Notes under the pieces: model-generated
Told to the model about the DNA's origin: nothing
What the model saw: only the letters and a program-made list of their open reading frames with translations
The model's database searches: none
In this document: one piece after another, positions 24,310-35,005 of the stretch
Numbering within the stretch: position 1 is the first letter of the stretch
Layout: the number at the start of each line of letters is the position of its first letter
NCBI GenBank assembly: GCA_004346645.1
Contig: SMDA01000003.1
Location: 1-64,000 of the forward strand
DNA: 64,000 nucleotides
Direction of reading: 5' to 3'
Source of the DNA: Gulbenkiania mobilis
GTDB lineage: Bacteria > Pseudomonadota > Gammaproteobacteria > Burkholderiales > Chromobacteriaceae
Translations under genes and position numbers: made by a program

Positions 24310-24779
24310 GCCTCGAATCCGTCAAACGCTTCTTTGCCGAAAGACAGCTGGACATTCCTATCATCGAACTGGACGTCTCCACCGCCACCGTCGCACTGGC
24401 CGCCGAGGCCCACGGGGTGGAGCCGGGCCGGATCGCCAAGACGCTGGCCTTCCGCATCAGCGATGGCAGCGTGCTGCTGCTGGTGGCGCGCGGCGACGCC
24501 CGCATCGACAACCGCAAGTTCAAGGCCGCCTTCGGCAAGGGGCGGATGCTGCCTGCCGAAGAAGTGGAAACGCTGACTGGCCACCCGGTGGGCGGCGTAT
24601 GTCCCTTCGGGCTGGCAACGCCGCTGCCGGTTTATCTGGATAGCTCGCTGCAAGCCTTCGACGAGGTGCTACCCGCTGCCGGGGCGGTGCACAGTGCGGT
24701 ACGGCTGGCACCGGCACGGTTGGCCGAAATCGTGGCAGGGCAATGGGTGGACGTATGCCAAGAAACCGGCCCCGCCTAG
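24306..24779 (+). CDS. YbaK/EbsC-family aminoacyl-tRNA deacylase
   Basis: A 157-aa protein of the YbaK/ProX editing family, which hydrolyses mischarged tRNAs. Motifs are [31 protein letters not shown] (catalytic Lys region), [21 protein letters not shown] and [13 protein letters not shown]. It overlaps the chemoreceptor gene by 4 bases, an odd functional pairing. A terminator follows at 24809. It contains an uptake-like word (24718-24728) read as LAE. Confidence 0.88.
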   Translation: MSLESVKRFFAERQLDIPIIELDVSTATVALAAEAHGVEPGRIAKTLAFRISDGSVLLLVARGDARIDNRKFKAAFGKGRMLPAEEVETLTGHPVGGVCPFGLATPLPVYLDSSLQAFDEVLPAAGAVHSAVRLAPARLAEIVAGQWVDVCQETGPA

Positions 24780-24808
24780 CCGGCCCATATGCGCTGCTTG
24801 CCGACCGG

Positions 24809-24830
24809 CCCGCCCTTAAGGCGGGTTTTT
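24809..24830 (+). terminator. Terminator of the MCP-ybaK unit
   Basis: CCCGCC-CTTAA-GGCGGG stem followed by TTTTT, 30 bases after the ybaK-like stop. Confidence 0.85.
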
Positions 24831-24957
24831 CGTTTGCGGGCCTGCTTCTTGCCCCGGCCAGTGGAGAGCGCCGGTGCCGCGCACGATGGTGTTCGGCACC
24901 GGTCTGTTGCCAACTTCCGGCCCACCCCCGGCGGGCGGCCCCACCCAAGGAGCGACG

Positions 24958-25827
24958 ATGCAGGATTCGATCATTACCGAATGGACGGACGAGAACGCCG
25001 GCGTGGTATACCGCGTCAGCGAGAAACTGGAAGACTTTCCCACCGATGTGCACCACGTCGAGGTCTACGATACGCCGGCCTTCGGCCGGGTGCTGCGCGT
25101 GAACGGCCACCTCCTCACCGCCGAGAACGACGAATGGATCTACCACGAAAACCTGGTACATCCGGCTGCGCTGTCGCATCCCGAGCCCAAGCGGGCCCTG
25201 GTGCTGGGCGGCGGCACGGGCGGATCGGCGCGCCAACTGCTGAAATACGATTCGATCGAACGGGTGCTGATCGGGGAGCTGGACGGCTTTCTGGTGGATA
25301 CGGTGCGCCAGCATTTTGAGAAGATCCATCAGGGTGCGTTCGACGATGCCCGCCTGGAGATCAAGCTGGGCGACGCCAATGAGTGGATCAACAATATCGA
25401 GGAGCAATTCGACCTGATCGTGCTGGACCTCGTGGGGTATGCCGAGAAAGCCGAGGGCTTCTACAGCCGGGCCTTCTTCGAGCGCTGCCGGGCCCTACTG
25501 ACCGACAACGGCGTGCTGGCTCTATCGCTGGGCTCTCCGCAACGGCACTCGGGGGCCTTCGTCGACCGCCACACTGCCTTGCAGGAAGTGTTCACTACCG
25601 TGGTGCCTTATCTGGTGCCGCTGTCGCTGCATGGCGGGCTGTGGGGGATGGCGATCGCACGACGCAACGATGCCTCGGGCAACCTGACCGCTGACGAAGT
25701 GGACAGCCGGTTGCGCAGTCGAGCAGTGGGCCAGCTGGAGTACTACAACGGCGCGGTGCACGCAGGCCAGCAGGCGTTGCCGAACTTCGTGGCTGCCCTG
25801 CTGGCTCCGCCTACCCGCAGTCGCTGA
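24958..25827 (+). CDS. Aminopropyltransferase-like (spermidine synthase fold) protein
   Basis: A 289-aa protein with spermidine-synthase architecture: an N-terminal beta domain (YRVSEKLEDFPTDVHHVEVYDTPAFGRVLRVNG) and a Rossmann methyltransferase-like core (RALVLGGGTGGSARQLLKY, RVLIGELDGFLVD, GVLALSLGSP). In genuine spermidine synthases the first core motif reads GGGDG and the catalytic loop D-x-T-D-P. Here they read GGGTG and DLVGYAEKAEG, so two acidic residues expected for catalysis or amine binding are missing. It may use another amine or have another activity. ATG 24958 has AAGGAG at 6 bases. Confidence 0.7.
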   Translation: MQDSIITEWTDENAGVVYRVSEKLEDFPTDVHHVEVYDTPAFGRVLRVNGHLLTAENDEWIYHENLVHPAALSHPEPKRALVLGGGTGGSARQLLKYDSIERVLIGELDGFLVDTVRQHFEKIHQGAFDDARLEIKLGDANEWINNIEEQFDLIVLDLVGYAEKAEGFYSRAFFERCRALLTDNGVLALSLGSPQRHSGAFVDRHTALQEVFTTVVPYLVPLSLHGGLWGMAIARRNDASGNLTADEVDSRLRSRAVGQLEYYNGAVHAGQQALPNFVAALLAPPTRSR

Positions 25828-25830
25828 AGC

Positions 25831-26464
<634 letters not shown>

Positions 26465-26472
<8 letters not shown>

Positions 26473-28012
26473 GTTCCCCTCCCCGGGTGGCACGGGCCGG
26501 ACGGTCGATCACAAGAAATGCTGCCAGCGCCAATACCATCAGCCCTGCGGCCAACACCATGGCGGCGTCCAGGTTGGCCGAACCCGGTCGCCCCAAGTGC
26601 TGGTAGATCAGTGTGGTGAGCGTGGTCCACTCCGGACGCGACAGGAACAGCGTCACGGCGAATTCGCCCACGGCCGTGGCAGCGGCAAAGGCCATTCCGC
26701 GGGCAAACCCCTCCCGCGCCAGGGGCCAACTCACGCGCCAGAAGGTGCGGGCCGGCGAAGCGCCCAGCGTACGGGCGGCCTCGGCCAGATGGGCGGGCAC
26801 GGCATCGAAAGCAGACAGCAGGTTCTTGGTGACGAAAGGATAGGCAAGGAAGGCGTAGCTCGCGACCAGCAGGCCCAGGCTGGCGGTATACGCCGGATAG
26901 AGCAGCAACAGGCCGAAAGCCACGCAGACCGACGACACCACAAAGGGCAGGAAACCCAGCGCGCGCATCAGCAGCGAGCGGCGTGCAGCCAGCGCATGCG
27001 CCACCCCCAGCACCGCCACCGCCCCTAGGGCCATCAGCGTAAAGCGGGTGGTATTCCACAGCGCAGCGACGGTATCGGGCTCAAGCAGCACGACCCAGCC
27101 CGCACGGCCGGCAAGCAGTGCCCGGCCCAGCACAGCCAGAAGCGGAGCGCCACCACAGAAGAACAGCAGCCCCAAGGCAGCGGCCACCGCCAGCCTCGAC
27201 CACAGCGAGGCCGCCCGCGTGCGCGCCACCGGCTCGAAACGCAGCGGTTGGGCCAAGCGCCGCTCGGCCAGCGCATAGGCCAGTGCCGTCAGCGCACTGA
27301 TGGTCATGGTGGCATAGGCCAGCAGGGCGGCATCGGCCAGATTCAGCTCATACGCCACCAGGCTGTAGATTTCCACTTCCACCGTCGCGTAGCGCTGTCC
27401 GCCCAGCAGCAGGGCAATGCCGAAGCCGGAAAAGCAGTACAAAAAGACCAGGCACAGCGCCGGCAGGATCCACGGTCGGGCGGTGGGCAGCTCCACCCGC
27501 CAGAACGCGCGCCACGGCCCCGCGCCCAGGGTGCGTGCCGCCGCCAGCCGGCTCTGCGGCACTTGGGCAAAGCCATCGAGCGCGGCGCGCACCACCAAAG
27601 GCAGGTTATAGAACAGATTGCCGTACAGCAGCAGCCAGGGCGTGTCCTGAAGGTCGACGCCGGTCAGCCCATGCGGGCCCACCAGCGCCAGCACGCCGAT
27701 ACCGGCCACCAGTGGCGGCATGACGAACGGCAGCATCAGCAGCCGCAGCACCAGCGCCCGTCCGGGAAAGTCGAACCGGGCCAGCACCCAGGCGACAGGG
27801 AGGCCTGCCAGCAGCGCGGCCAGACAGCTGGCCGCCGCCTGCAGCACCGACCAGAGCAGCCGCCAGCGCAGGTAGTCATCGGCCCAGAGGTTGGCCGAAG
27901 GCTGTCCAGCGCCCTCTGCAAACAGGCGAAGCACGGGCCCCACCGCCATCAGGCCCAGAAAGGCCAGCGGCAGCAGGGCCAGTGCCGCCGGCGTCAGCCG
28001 TGTGCGCAGCAT
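26465..28012 (-). CDS. thiP: Thiamine ABC transporter permease
   Basis: A 515-aa fused double permease with about 12 membrane helices. Two EAA-type loops that dock the ATPase are visible (AAARTLGAGPWRAFWRVELP and EAARTLGASPARTFWRVSWP). It imports thiamine with ThiB and ThiQ and is 7 bases downstream of thiB. It contains two exact uptake-like words, each read as SAN (26572-26582 and 27889-27899). Confidence 0.93.
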
Positions 28013-28019
28013 GCGGCCT

Positions 28020-29033
28020 TTACTTCAGCACCACGCGCGTCCAGCGCGCCACCCAGGCACGGCTCTTGGCCGCCAGCGTGCGCTCATCCGGAGTGTTGTC
28101 GAAGCCGGGCTTCTCGGCGTGGCGGAACACCGGGTCCGGGGTGACGCTCTCGCGCACCGGATACATCCACATCTGCGTGGGTAGGTCTTTCTGCACCGCC
28201 TCACTGCGCAGGAAATCCACAAACTTGCGCGCAGCCTCGCGCTCGGCCCCGCCCTTGACCAAGGCGACACCTTCCACCTGACGGAACACCCCGCCCGGCA
28301 GGAAAAGGTTGCCGGTGGGAGATTCGGCCGGCTTCTTCTTGTCGTAGAACACCTCTGCCGCCGGACTGGTGGCGTAGCTCACCACCAGCGGCCGGGCTCC
28401 ACCGTTCTTGCTGAAGTCGGTGTAATAGGCTTCACTCCAGCCCTTGGCCACCTTCACGCCGTTGGCGCGCAGGGCGGACCAGAACTTCCAGGCCCCCTCC
28501 TCACCCAGGGCCTTGACGGTGGCAGCGAGAAAAGCCAGGCCGGGACTGGAAGTGGCGGGGTTCTCCACCACCAGCAAATCCTTGTACGCCGGACGGGTCA
28601 GATCGGTGAGGGTGCGCGGCAGCGGCAGCTTGCGGCTCTCGAACCAGGCCTTGTCGTAGTTGAGGGTAACGTAGCCGTAATCCACGCTGACCACGCCGCC
28701 GGGTAGCTGCTGACGGATGTCCCTGTCGATGGAGGGCGTGTAGGGTTCCACCACGCCGGCCTCCACCGCCCGGGCTACCAGGGCGTTGTCCAGTCCGAAG
28801 GCCACGTCGGCCACCGGCTGGGCCCGCGTGAGGATGAGCTTGTTGAGCATTTCACCGGCGTCACCGGCTTTGATGAACGATACCTTCACACCGTTCTGGC
28901 GTTCGAAGTCGGCGATCAGGCTCTTGGACACTGCAAACGAGCTATGGGTGATCACCCGCAATTCGGCGGACAGGGCGTTGAGGGAAAGGCCGGCAAGCGC
29001 CAGCGCCAGAAAGGTACGACAAGACAGTTTCAT
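28020..29033 (-). CDS. thiB: Thiamine-binding periplasmic protein
   Basis: A 337-aa solute-binding protein with signal peptide MKLSCRTFLALALAGLSLNALSA. ThiB-like segments are ELRVITHSSFAVSKSLIADFE, ADVAFGLDNALVARA, DYGYVTLNYDKAWF and MWMYPVRESVTPDPVF. The second ATG (29033) is preferred because GGAGA is 6 bases upstream; the ATG at 29039 is too close to it. The gene is headed by a TPP riboswitch, so the operon is shut off when thiamine diphosphate is plentiful. Confidence 0.94.
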   Translation of the reverse strand: MKLSCRTFLALALAGLSLNALSAELRVITHSSFAVSKSLIADFERQNGVKVSFIKAGDAGEMLNKLILTRAQPVADVAFGLDNALVARAVEAGVVEPYTPSIDRDIRQQLPGGVVSVDYGYVTLNYDKAWFESRKLPLPRTLTDLTRPAYKDLLVVENPATSSPGLAFLAATVKALGEEGAWKFWSALRANGVKVAKGWSEAYYTDFSKNGGARPLVVSYATSPAAEVFYDKKKPAESPTGNLFLPGGVFRQVEGVALVKGGAEREAARKFVDFLRSEAVQKDLPTQMWMYPVRESVTPDPVFRHAEKPGFDNTPDERTLAAKSRAWVARWTRVVLK

Positions 29034-29098
29034 GGACATTCTCCGTGCAAAAAAGCCACGAAGAAAGCGGTAGGCGGCACCGGCTGGTGTCGCCCGTC

Positions 29099-29178
29099 AC
29101 GCTCCCTCCGCTGGTATGACCCAGATCAGGTTCTTGGGGACTCTCTCAGCCGCAGACGCGGCACCCCCGGTGATCGAG
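29099..29178 (-). ncRNA. TPP riboswitch (THI element)
   Basis: On the minus strand the conserved blocks appear in order: GGGGGTGCCGC, GGCTGAGAGAGT, then AACCTGATCTGGGTCATACCAGCG and GGAGGGAGCGT. These form the two-arm thiamine-pyrophosphate aptamer. A hairpin (GGCGACACC facing GGTGCCGCC) and a distal T-run lie between aptamer and thiB and could form the expression platform. Confidence 0.96.
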
Positions 29179-29183
29179 AGGGC

Positions 29184-29213
29184 AGTATAAGGAAGCGCGA
29201 CGGCCACGTGAAG
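29184..29213 (-). promoter_or_regulatory. Promoter of the thiBPQ operon
   Basis: On the minus strand TTCACG (29208-29213) and TATACT (29184-29189) are 18 bases apart, immediately upstream of the TPP aptamer. Confidence 0.65.
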
Positions 29214-29243
29214 CGGTATGCCGGCACCGGCATCGCTCAGGAC

Positions 29244-29347
29244 AAAAAAAAGCCCGGAAGGCATGCCTTCCGGGCAAGGCTTATCAAAGAGAAGCCAGCA
29301 GTTGCAACGGGACAGACTCACTCGCACCACCCCGTCGGGGCGGTCGC
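29244..29347 (-). ncRNA. Candidate small RNA with sigma-54-type promoter
   Basis: A minus-strand transcript of about 104 nt is predicted from a -24/-12 promoter (29359-29374) to a very strong terminator: the perfect 24-base palindrome at 29252-29275 followed on the minus strand by eight T. The 5' part can form ACC-CCCC-GAC-GGGG-GGT, and the middle is single-stranded and pyrimidine-rich (GGCTTCTCTTTGATAAGCC). No protein gene on this strand can account for the terminator: the next minus-strand gene to the right ends 1.07 kb away behind an opposing gene. It resembles no family I know. Confidence 0.45.
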
Positions 29348-29358
29348 GGCCCCTTATT

Positions 29359-29374
29359 CGCAAGGACTATGCCA
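29359..29374 (-). promoter_or_regulatory. Sigma-54-type promoter of the candidate small RNA
   Basis: On the minus strand TGGCAT-AGTCC-TTGCG matches TGGCAC-N5-TTGCW at 9 of 11 fixed positions, with GG and GC separated by exactly 10 bases. No enhancer-protein site is obvious nearby. Confidence 0.45.
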
Positions 29375-29526
29375 GCTTGCATGCCTGAAAAACTGCTACC
29401 TGGCGGGGCCGCATGCCCCACCCCGGCCCATCACGCACTGGGGTGGCGCAGCCGCTGCCCTCCTCCGGTGCCGGACGCCACAGGAGCAGCCCTGAAAGCC
29501 GCCGGCTGCTGCGGTATCATGCAAGC

Positions 29527-30345
29527 ATGAATGCGCCCAAGACCGACAAGCCTCCCCTCACCGAGCCGGCCCCCCTGCCCACTCCCGAGAACGAAACCTA
29601 CCTCACCGGCATCGCCATGCCCTTGGGTGAAGCGGTGGTGCAGATGACGCTGGGCGGTCAGCCCGCCTACGGCATCCTGCAACGCAGCCGGGCCTTCACC
29701 GAACAGAGCGACTTTTTTCGCGTGCAGTTTCGCGGCTATGCCCGGCAGGCGGACGGGCGCTGGCTGCCGATGGAAGGGGATGATGCCCAACTGCACAACA
29801 CCTACAACTGTGCCTGGGTGCGGCTGGACCATCCAAGTCGCACTGCGCTGTTCGGCCCCAAGGGGGGCATTCAGCTCACGCCGGCCTTTGCTGGCAGCGG
29901 GCTGGACACTTTCCTCTTTGCCCAAGTGATCCTGTGGGCCAAGGGTGTTCGGCCGGACTACAGCGTCAGCCCCGGGCTGGTGAGCATGCCCTCCACCACC
30001 ACCGAGGACGAACGGCTGCAGCGCAACGCCTTCTATGCAAGCCAGGGCTTTCAGTTCGACTGGCAGGACAGCACCCAGAAGACCGCGCTCTACTTCAAGG
30101 AAAAAGTGGGCAAGCTCCTCGGCGTGTGGGACGCGCAGGCCATCCGCCCCTTCAACGGCGAGGACATGCTGCGCATGCTGGCCGAGCAGGATACCGACCG
30201 CTACGACCTGGAACTCAGGCTGCATCAGTTGCAGCATCGCCAGCAGTCGCTGCAGATGGCACTGCAGAAGGAGCGCACCACCGCGCAGATCCTCATGGGC
30301 GTGACAGTGGCAGCGCTACTGTTCGGCCTCTGGGCGGTGCTCTAG
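29527..30345 (+). CDS. Tail-anchored protein with GNAT-like core, function unknown
   Basis: A 272-aa protein. The N-terminal 20 residues are Pro/Thr-rich. A central alpha/beta region ends in [20 protein letters not shown], reminiscent of the C-terminal part of GNAT acyltransferases (FYxxxGF). A glutamine-rich amphipathic helix ([21 protein letters not shown]) precedes a single C-terminal membrane span ([18 protein letters not shown]), so the protein is anchored by its tail with the bulk in the cytoplasm. The stop overlaps the convergent hybrid-kinase stop by 4 bases. The GNAT relation is weak; it may not be catalytic. Confidence 0.65.
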   Translation: MNAPKTDKPPLTEPAPLPTPENETYLTGIAMPLGEAVVQMTLGGQPAYGILQRSRAFTEQSDFFRVQFRGYARQADGRWLPMEGDDAQLHNTYNCAWVRLDHPSRTALFGPKGGIQLTPAFAGSGLDTFLFAQVILWAKGVRPDYSVSPGLVSMPSTTTEDERLQRNAFYASQGFQFDWQDSTQKTALYFKEKVGKLLGVWDAQAIRPFNGEDMLRMLAEQDTDRYDLELRLHQLQHRQQSLQMALQKERTTAQILMGVTVAALLFGLWAVL

Positions 30346-33300
30346 GCGGTGCCGGCCGCCAGCCCGTACTCGGCGCCCAGCCAAGCCTCGAGTTCGGCCA
30401 GGTTGTGGAGGAAGGCTTCGGCCAACCCGGGCAAGGTATCCGCCAGGCCCGCCTTGGCGGCCTTTTCCAGCGCTTCGGCCGCATCCCCGAGCGGAACTGC
30501 GCCCACCATCCGGCTGGCGCCCTTGATGCGATGGGCAAACCAGGCGGAGTTTTCCAGATTGCCCGCCTCCAGCGCAGCCTTCAGACCGGCCACGTCCTCG
30601 CTGTTGCTCTGCCAGTAGTCGCGCAGGATCTCGGCCTCCACGTCGCGGTCTCCACTGCTGTACACGGCCAGCGCCTCCCGATCGAGCGGCAGCGCCCGCA
30701 CAGACAGGGGGGCTGTCTCAGACTCCACCGTCGTCCGGTTACCGGAGGCGGGCACGTTCAGCCAGCGGTCCAGCATGGCGGCCAGCGCTCCCAGCCCCAG
30801 AGGCTTGGTCAGGAAATCATCCATGCCTGCCGCCTGGCAGCGTTCGCGTTCCTCCAGCCCGGCATTGGCAGTGCAGGCAATGATCGGCCGGCGGGGCAGC
30901 TGGCCCACTACCTCGCGTTGGCGAATAGCGCGCGCCAGGGCATAGCCATCCATCTGCGGCATGTGGCAATCGGTCAGCAGCAGCGCATAGTCTCCGCCTT
31001 GCCAGCGCGTGAGCGCCTCGACACCGTCGCAGGCGGCCTCGGCGCGATAGCCGAGCTTCTCCAGCTGCTTGAGCGCGAGCTTGCGGTTGACCGGATTGTC
31101 CTCGGCCAGCAACACCACCCCGGCGTCGGCCCGGACATGGCTGGACACGGTGGCTCCTTCAGCGGAGCGCGCAGGCAGGATGGACATGTTGAGCACATCC
31201 AGCATCACCAGCAGCCGCGCCACTGTCCCCTGCCCCGGCTGGCTTTCCAGCAGGATTTCCCCGCCCATCAGCTCGGCCAGGCGCTTGCAGATCGCCAACC
31301 CCAGGCCAGTACCGCCGAAACGGCGCGAGGTGTCGGATTCGGCCTGGGTGAAGGGCTCCATGACGCGTGCCAGACTTTCGGCCGACATGCCAATGCCGGT
31401 ATCGCAGACCTCGAACACCAACGCCTGCGGATTGGCCTGACCATTGGGTGTGGACACGCGCAGCTCCACGGTGCCTGCCGAAGTGAACTTGATCGCGTTG
31501 CTGACGAAGTTCTGCAGGATCTGCCGCAACCGTAGCCCGTCGGCCTGGACCACGGGGGCCACATCGGGGCTGACCCAGATGTGGAACCACACCCCCTTGG
31601 CCGTGGCGGTGTCGCGATAGAGCGCGCCCACCTGCTCCACCAGCTGGCGCACATCCACCGGCTCGGCGTGGATGTCCAGGCGGCCAGCCTCGATCTTGGA
31701 GAAGTCCAGGATGTCGTCGATCAGTCGCAGCAGCGTACGGGCGGACTCCTGGATGGTGTCCACCGTATCGCGCTGCTCCCCATCGAGCGGCGTCATCGCC
31801 AGGAGCTCCAGCATACCCAGCACTCCGTTCATCGGCGTGCGGATTTCATGGCTCATGGTGGCCAGAAACGCGCTCTTGGCCTTGTTGGCTTCGTCGGCCT
31901 GGTCGCGGGCCTCGCGCAGCGCCAGCTCGGCCTGCTTGCGTCCCGTGATGTCCATGCATGCCAGGATCAGCCCCTGTTCGGGCTGCCCGGGGAAGATCTC
32001 CTGCCCCTCGAACAGCACCCAGATCGGATCGCCACCCACCGTCAGACACGGGTGTTCGCACAGGATGCGCCGCCCCTCGGACTGGGTGGCCGCCAGCGCC
32101 GCCTCCATGGACTGCCAGGCCTCGCTGTCGGAAAACACATCCGCCAGCGGACGCGTCAGCAGGCCGCCCTCGGCCACCCCGAAGATGCGCTCGGCAGCCT
32201 GGTTGGCACGGGTGATGCCGCCGTCGGGCGCCAGGCGCAACAAGCCCACGGGGGAGGCGGAATACACCGCCTCCTCCTCCTGCAATACCGCGCGCAGGTG
32301 CTGTTCGCTGCGTTTACGCCGGTCCTCCTCCGCATAGAAGCCAAGAATGCTGGCGTAGACCCGGCACAGCGGTTCGATACCTTCAGCCTCAGGGCGGTAC
32401 AGTCCGACCAGCGCCAGCGTGTGCACGTCGAACTCCACCGGAATGGTCACCCACCCCGGCAGGCGGCCAGCAGCTTCGGCCAACCAGGCAAGCGTGGCGT
32501 TGCCCTCCTGCCAGGCGGGGTCGTTCTCCAGCGCCGGAGGCAGCGTGCCGGCCTGGAGTTGAACCATGGCCGGGCCCCCGCGACGCAGCGACTGCACCGC
32601 CACCAGAAAGCCGGCTCGGCTGCCCGAAAACTTCAGGACGGAAGCGAGCAACTCGCGGAACACCCGCGAACGGGGCGCATTGCTGAAAAGCAGATTCCCG
32701 ATGTGGGAGATGGCTGACAGCACGTCCAGGCTGTGTGACAGCGACAGCTCAGCCTTCTTGCGCTCGTTCTCGTCGCGTATCACCGCCAACACCAGCTGCT
32801 CGCCCGACATCAGTGTGATGGGGCTGGTGGTCACGCTTACGTGGAAGGTGTCGCCGCCAGCGCGCATCGCCAGCGCTTCGGCGAGGCGCTGCGGGGACTG
32901 CCACAGGGTGGCGGCACTGCTGCCCTGGGCACCGGTCAGCAGTCGGCTCGCGGGCAACCCTTCCAGGTCGCCCGGGGCATAGCCAAACATCCGGGCGGCA
33001 CCGGGGTTGGCCAGATAGACCGCACCGGTGCCCGGACGGATGACGATCATGGCATCGTTGGCCGAATCGAGCAGGGTCTGCAGGAAGTACAGCGGCCGCA
33101 GCACCCGGCGCACCATGAAAGTGATCAGCAGCCCCAGCAAAGTCACCGCCAGGAGGGCGAACAGGCCGAGGCGGAACAGGTCCTGCTGGAAGTGACGGAT
33201 GCGCACATCGGTCTGTGCCAGGGCCAGCGCGGAAGCGTCGCGGAACAGCTGGCGCACGTTGGCCGAAAGCGCCAGGTTGAGGGCGCGCGCCTCGCGGGCC

Positions 33301-34181
33301 GCCTGAAGGTCGGGCTCACCGCTGGCGCGCGAGGCCAGCGCGCGCAGCTGTGCCTCTGAGGCGCTGTGCAGATGAAAGGCCTGCATGCTGATGGTGGAGA
33401 GCCGGGCCTGCAGGGCGGGCACTTCGATATACCGTGCGGCCTCGCGCACCTGCTCCAGCATTAGCACGCCGCGCTCGCGCACTCCCTGCTGCCAGTACTC
33501 CTCACTGCTGTTGAGCGGCCGGCCAAACTCGGCGCGCACCTGCAGCGCGCTGCCTTCGGAACGCAGCGCCCGGCTGAGGATCCAGGTGTTGAGCTTGAAG
33601 TGCGCCAACCGGGTCAGCGCCGGATCGCCCATCGCGCCAAGGGGGTAGGTGCTTTCGGTTAGCAGCGTGTCGATGGCATCGAGGAAATGGGTGGTGGCCA
33701 GGGTGAAGCCGAAGCCGAGCCCCTCGCTCTGGCTGTAAGGGCGCTGTGCCAAGGCCCGGTCGCTGTCGGCGCGCAAGGTGCGCAGGTTGGCGTACAGGCG
33801 GCGCAGCTGCTCTACGGAGCGTTCATGGGCGAAGAGATGCAGGCCGGTGACCTGTACCAGACCCCTTGCGAGCTGGGCATCCACCTGACGGCGCTGCTCG
33901 GCCAGTTCGGCCAGCTCCGCGGCGGTCGGCGGACGCGGGCGGGAGAGCAGGATACGGGTGAGCGTGCTTTCCTGCCGGGCGTAGTCGGCCGTGTAGTACA
34001 GCAGGTCGCTGGCACGGTTGAGGGCCTCGAACTGCCGCGCCAGCCGGTATTCCTCCAGCGAGGCCCGCAGCAACAGCCCGAACAGCACCAGCACGATGGC
34101 GCTCAGACCGAGCACGATGCCGATGACGGTACGACCGATGGACAGCGTCTGGCTGGCGCCATCCCGGACACGGTTTGCCAT
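30342..34181 (-). CDS. Hybrid sensor histidine kinase (PAS-HK-REC-HPt)
   Basis: A 1279-aa phosphorelay kinase of BvgS/EvgS-like layout. TM1 lies at about 17-40, then a long helical periplasmic sensor region and TM2 at about 337-357. PAS1 covers roughly 362-480, a GAF-like region roughly 494-610 and PAS2 roughly 630-744. The HK domain has His in [18 protein letters not shown] (about 777), with ATPase boxes NAIKFT, DTGIGM and [12 protein letters not shown]. The receiver Asp is in [13 protein letters not shown] (about 1070) and the HPt His in [15 protein letters not shown] (about 1218). It is downstream of its probable partner regulator (31-base gap). Two exact and two near uptake-like words lie inside. 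Confidence 0.93.
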   Translation of the reverse strand: MANRVRDGASQTLSIGRTVIGIVLGLSAIVLVLFGLLLRASLEEYRLARQFEALNRASDLLYYTADYARQESTLTRILLSRPRPPTAAELAELAEQRRQVDAQLARGLVQVTGLHLFAHERSVEQLRRLYANLRTLRADSDRALAQRPYSQSEGLGFGFTLATTHFLDAIDTLLTESTYPLGAMGDPALTRLAHFKLNTWILSRALRSEGSALQVRAEFGRPLNSSEEYWQQGVRERGVLMLEQVREAARYIEVPALQARLSTISMQAFHLHSASEAQLRALASRASGEPDLQAAREARALNLALSANVRQLFRDASALALAQTDVRIRHFQQDLFRLGLFALLAVTLLGLLITFMVRRVLRPLYFLQTLLDSANDAMIVIRPGTGAVYLANPGAARMFGYAPGDLEGLPASRLLTGAQGSSAATLWQSPQRLAEALAMRAGGDTFHVSVTTSPITLMSGEQLVLAVIRDENERKKAELSLSHSLDVLSAISHIGNLLFSNAPRSRVFRELLASVLKFSGSRAGFLVAVQSLRRGGPAMVQLQAGTLPPALENDPAWQEGNATLAWLAEAAGRLPGWVTIPVEFDVHTLALVGLYRPEAEGIEPLCRVYASILGFYAEEDRRKRSEQHLRAVLQEEEAVYSASPVGLLRLAPDGGITRANQAAERIFGVAEGGLLTRPLADVFSDSEAWQSMEAALAATQSEGRRILCEHPCLTVGGDPIWVLFEGQEIFPGQPEQGLILACMDITGRKQAELALREARDQADEANKAKSAFLATMSHEIRTPMNGVLGMLELLAMTPLDGEQRDTVDTIQESARTLLRLIDDILDFSKIEAGRLDIHAEPVDVRQLVEQVGALYRDTATAKGVWFHIWVSPDVAPVVQADGLRLRQILQNFVSNAIKFTSAGTVELRVSTPNGQANPQALVFEVCDTGIGMSAESLARVMEPFTQAESDTSRRFGGTGLGLAICKRLAELMGGEILLESQPGQGTVARLLVMLDVLNMSILPARSAEGATVSSHVRADAGVVLLAEDNPVNRKLALKQLEKLGYRAEAACDGVEALTRWQGGDYALLLTDCHMPQMDGYALARAIRQREVVGQLPRRPIIACTANAGLEERERCQAAGMDDFLTKPLGLGALAAMLDRWLNVPASGNRTTVESETAPLSVRALPLDREALAVYSSGDRDVEAEILRDYWQSNSEDVAGLKAALEAGNLENSAWFAHRIKGASRMVGAVPLGDAAEALEKAAKAGLADTLPGLAEAFLHNLAELEAWLGAEYGLAAGTA

Positions 34182-34212
34182 GATGCGCCCCCCGTCCCCG
34201 CCTTGGCGGGGC

Positions 34213-34905
34213 TTACTGTGGTTCGTCGGCCACGTCTACGGATTGCACGCCGTAGTGCTCCCGAAAATCGCGCAGCGCCCGCAGCTGCGTGGCGGTCAGC
34301 CTGCTGCCGGCCGGCAGCAGCAGATGGCCGCTCTGGCTGATGAGATCGTGCGCCAGGAGGGCACCGGGCTTGATCTGGGCCAGCGGCAGCGCCTGCCAGG
34401 GCTGGCCGTCGAAGGCGGCCGCGCGGATGGCCTCTCCGTAGAAACGACGGTCATGTTCGGTACCGGTGGCCACACTGTAGTAATGGAAGGGGTCGATCTC
34501 GGGGCGAGGACGGCCCAGCGCGGTTTCGATCGCCTTTTCGACGTCGGCGGGCTTAGGCGGCTTGACGATGAAGCCGTCGGCGTGCAGTTGCGCGGCGATG
34601 AGCACATTCTGGCGTTCCGCATGCCCTGAAAGGAACACGAAAGGCAGATTCGGCGGGTTCATCGTCTTGCCGCAGCGCAGCTCTTTGAGGAGATCCAGAC
34701 CGTTAAGGGGCTGCATCTCGATGTCACACAGCACAATGTCCACCGTCTTCACGTCCAGGGTGCGCAAGGCGGTGGAGCCGTCCACTGCCTGTAGCACACT
34801 GTCCGGGCGGAAGCCCATCGTCCGCAGCGCTTGGCCCAGCAGAGTCCGCACCAGCATCTGGTCGTCCACCACCAGCACGCGCAGCTCGGCAAAGTTCACC
34901 GTCAT
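34213..34905 (-). CDS. Response regulator without DNA-binding domain
   Basis: A 230-aa protein. The receiver domain ([18 protein letters not shown]; Asp in [15 protein letters not shown]; Thr/Ser switch in VFLSGHAE; Lys in FIVKPPKP) is joined to a C-terminal segment [25 protein letters not shown]. That segment resembles the small domain found in front of HD-GYP modules, but no HD-GYP domain follows. No HTH is present, so the output is probably a protein contact or c-di-GMP related. A strong ribosome-binding site (GGGGGAG) precedes the ATG at 34905. It is the first gene of a pair with the hybrid kinase. Confidence 0.88.
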   Translation of the reverse strand: MTVNFAELRVLVVDDQMLVRTLLGQALRTMGFRPDSVLQAVDGSTALRTLDVKTVDIVLCDIEMQPLNGLDLLKELRCGKTMNPPNLPFVFLSGHAERQNVLIAAQLHADGFIVKPPKPADVEKAIETALGRPRPEIDPFHYYSVATGTEHDRRFYGEAIRAAAFDGQPWQALPLAQIKPGALLAHDLISQSGHLLLPAGSRLTATQLRALRDFREHYGVQSVDVADEPQ

Positions 34906-35005
34906 GATTCTCCCCCCTTTTTACCGAGTATACGCGCAGCACGGACATCGGAGGCAAGCCTGTCCGGGGCAGCCACGGCGCAAGATGGGGGCGTTGCAGG
35001 CAGGC

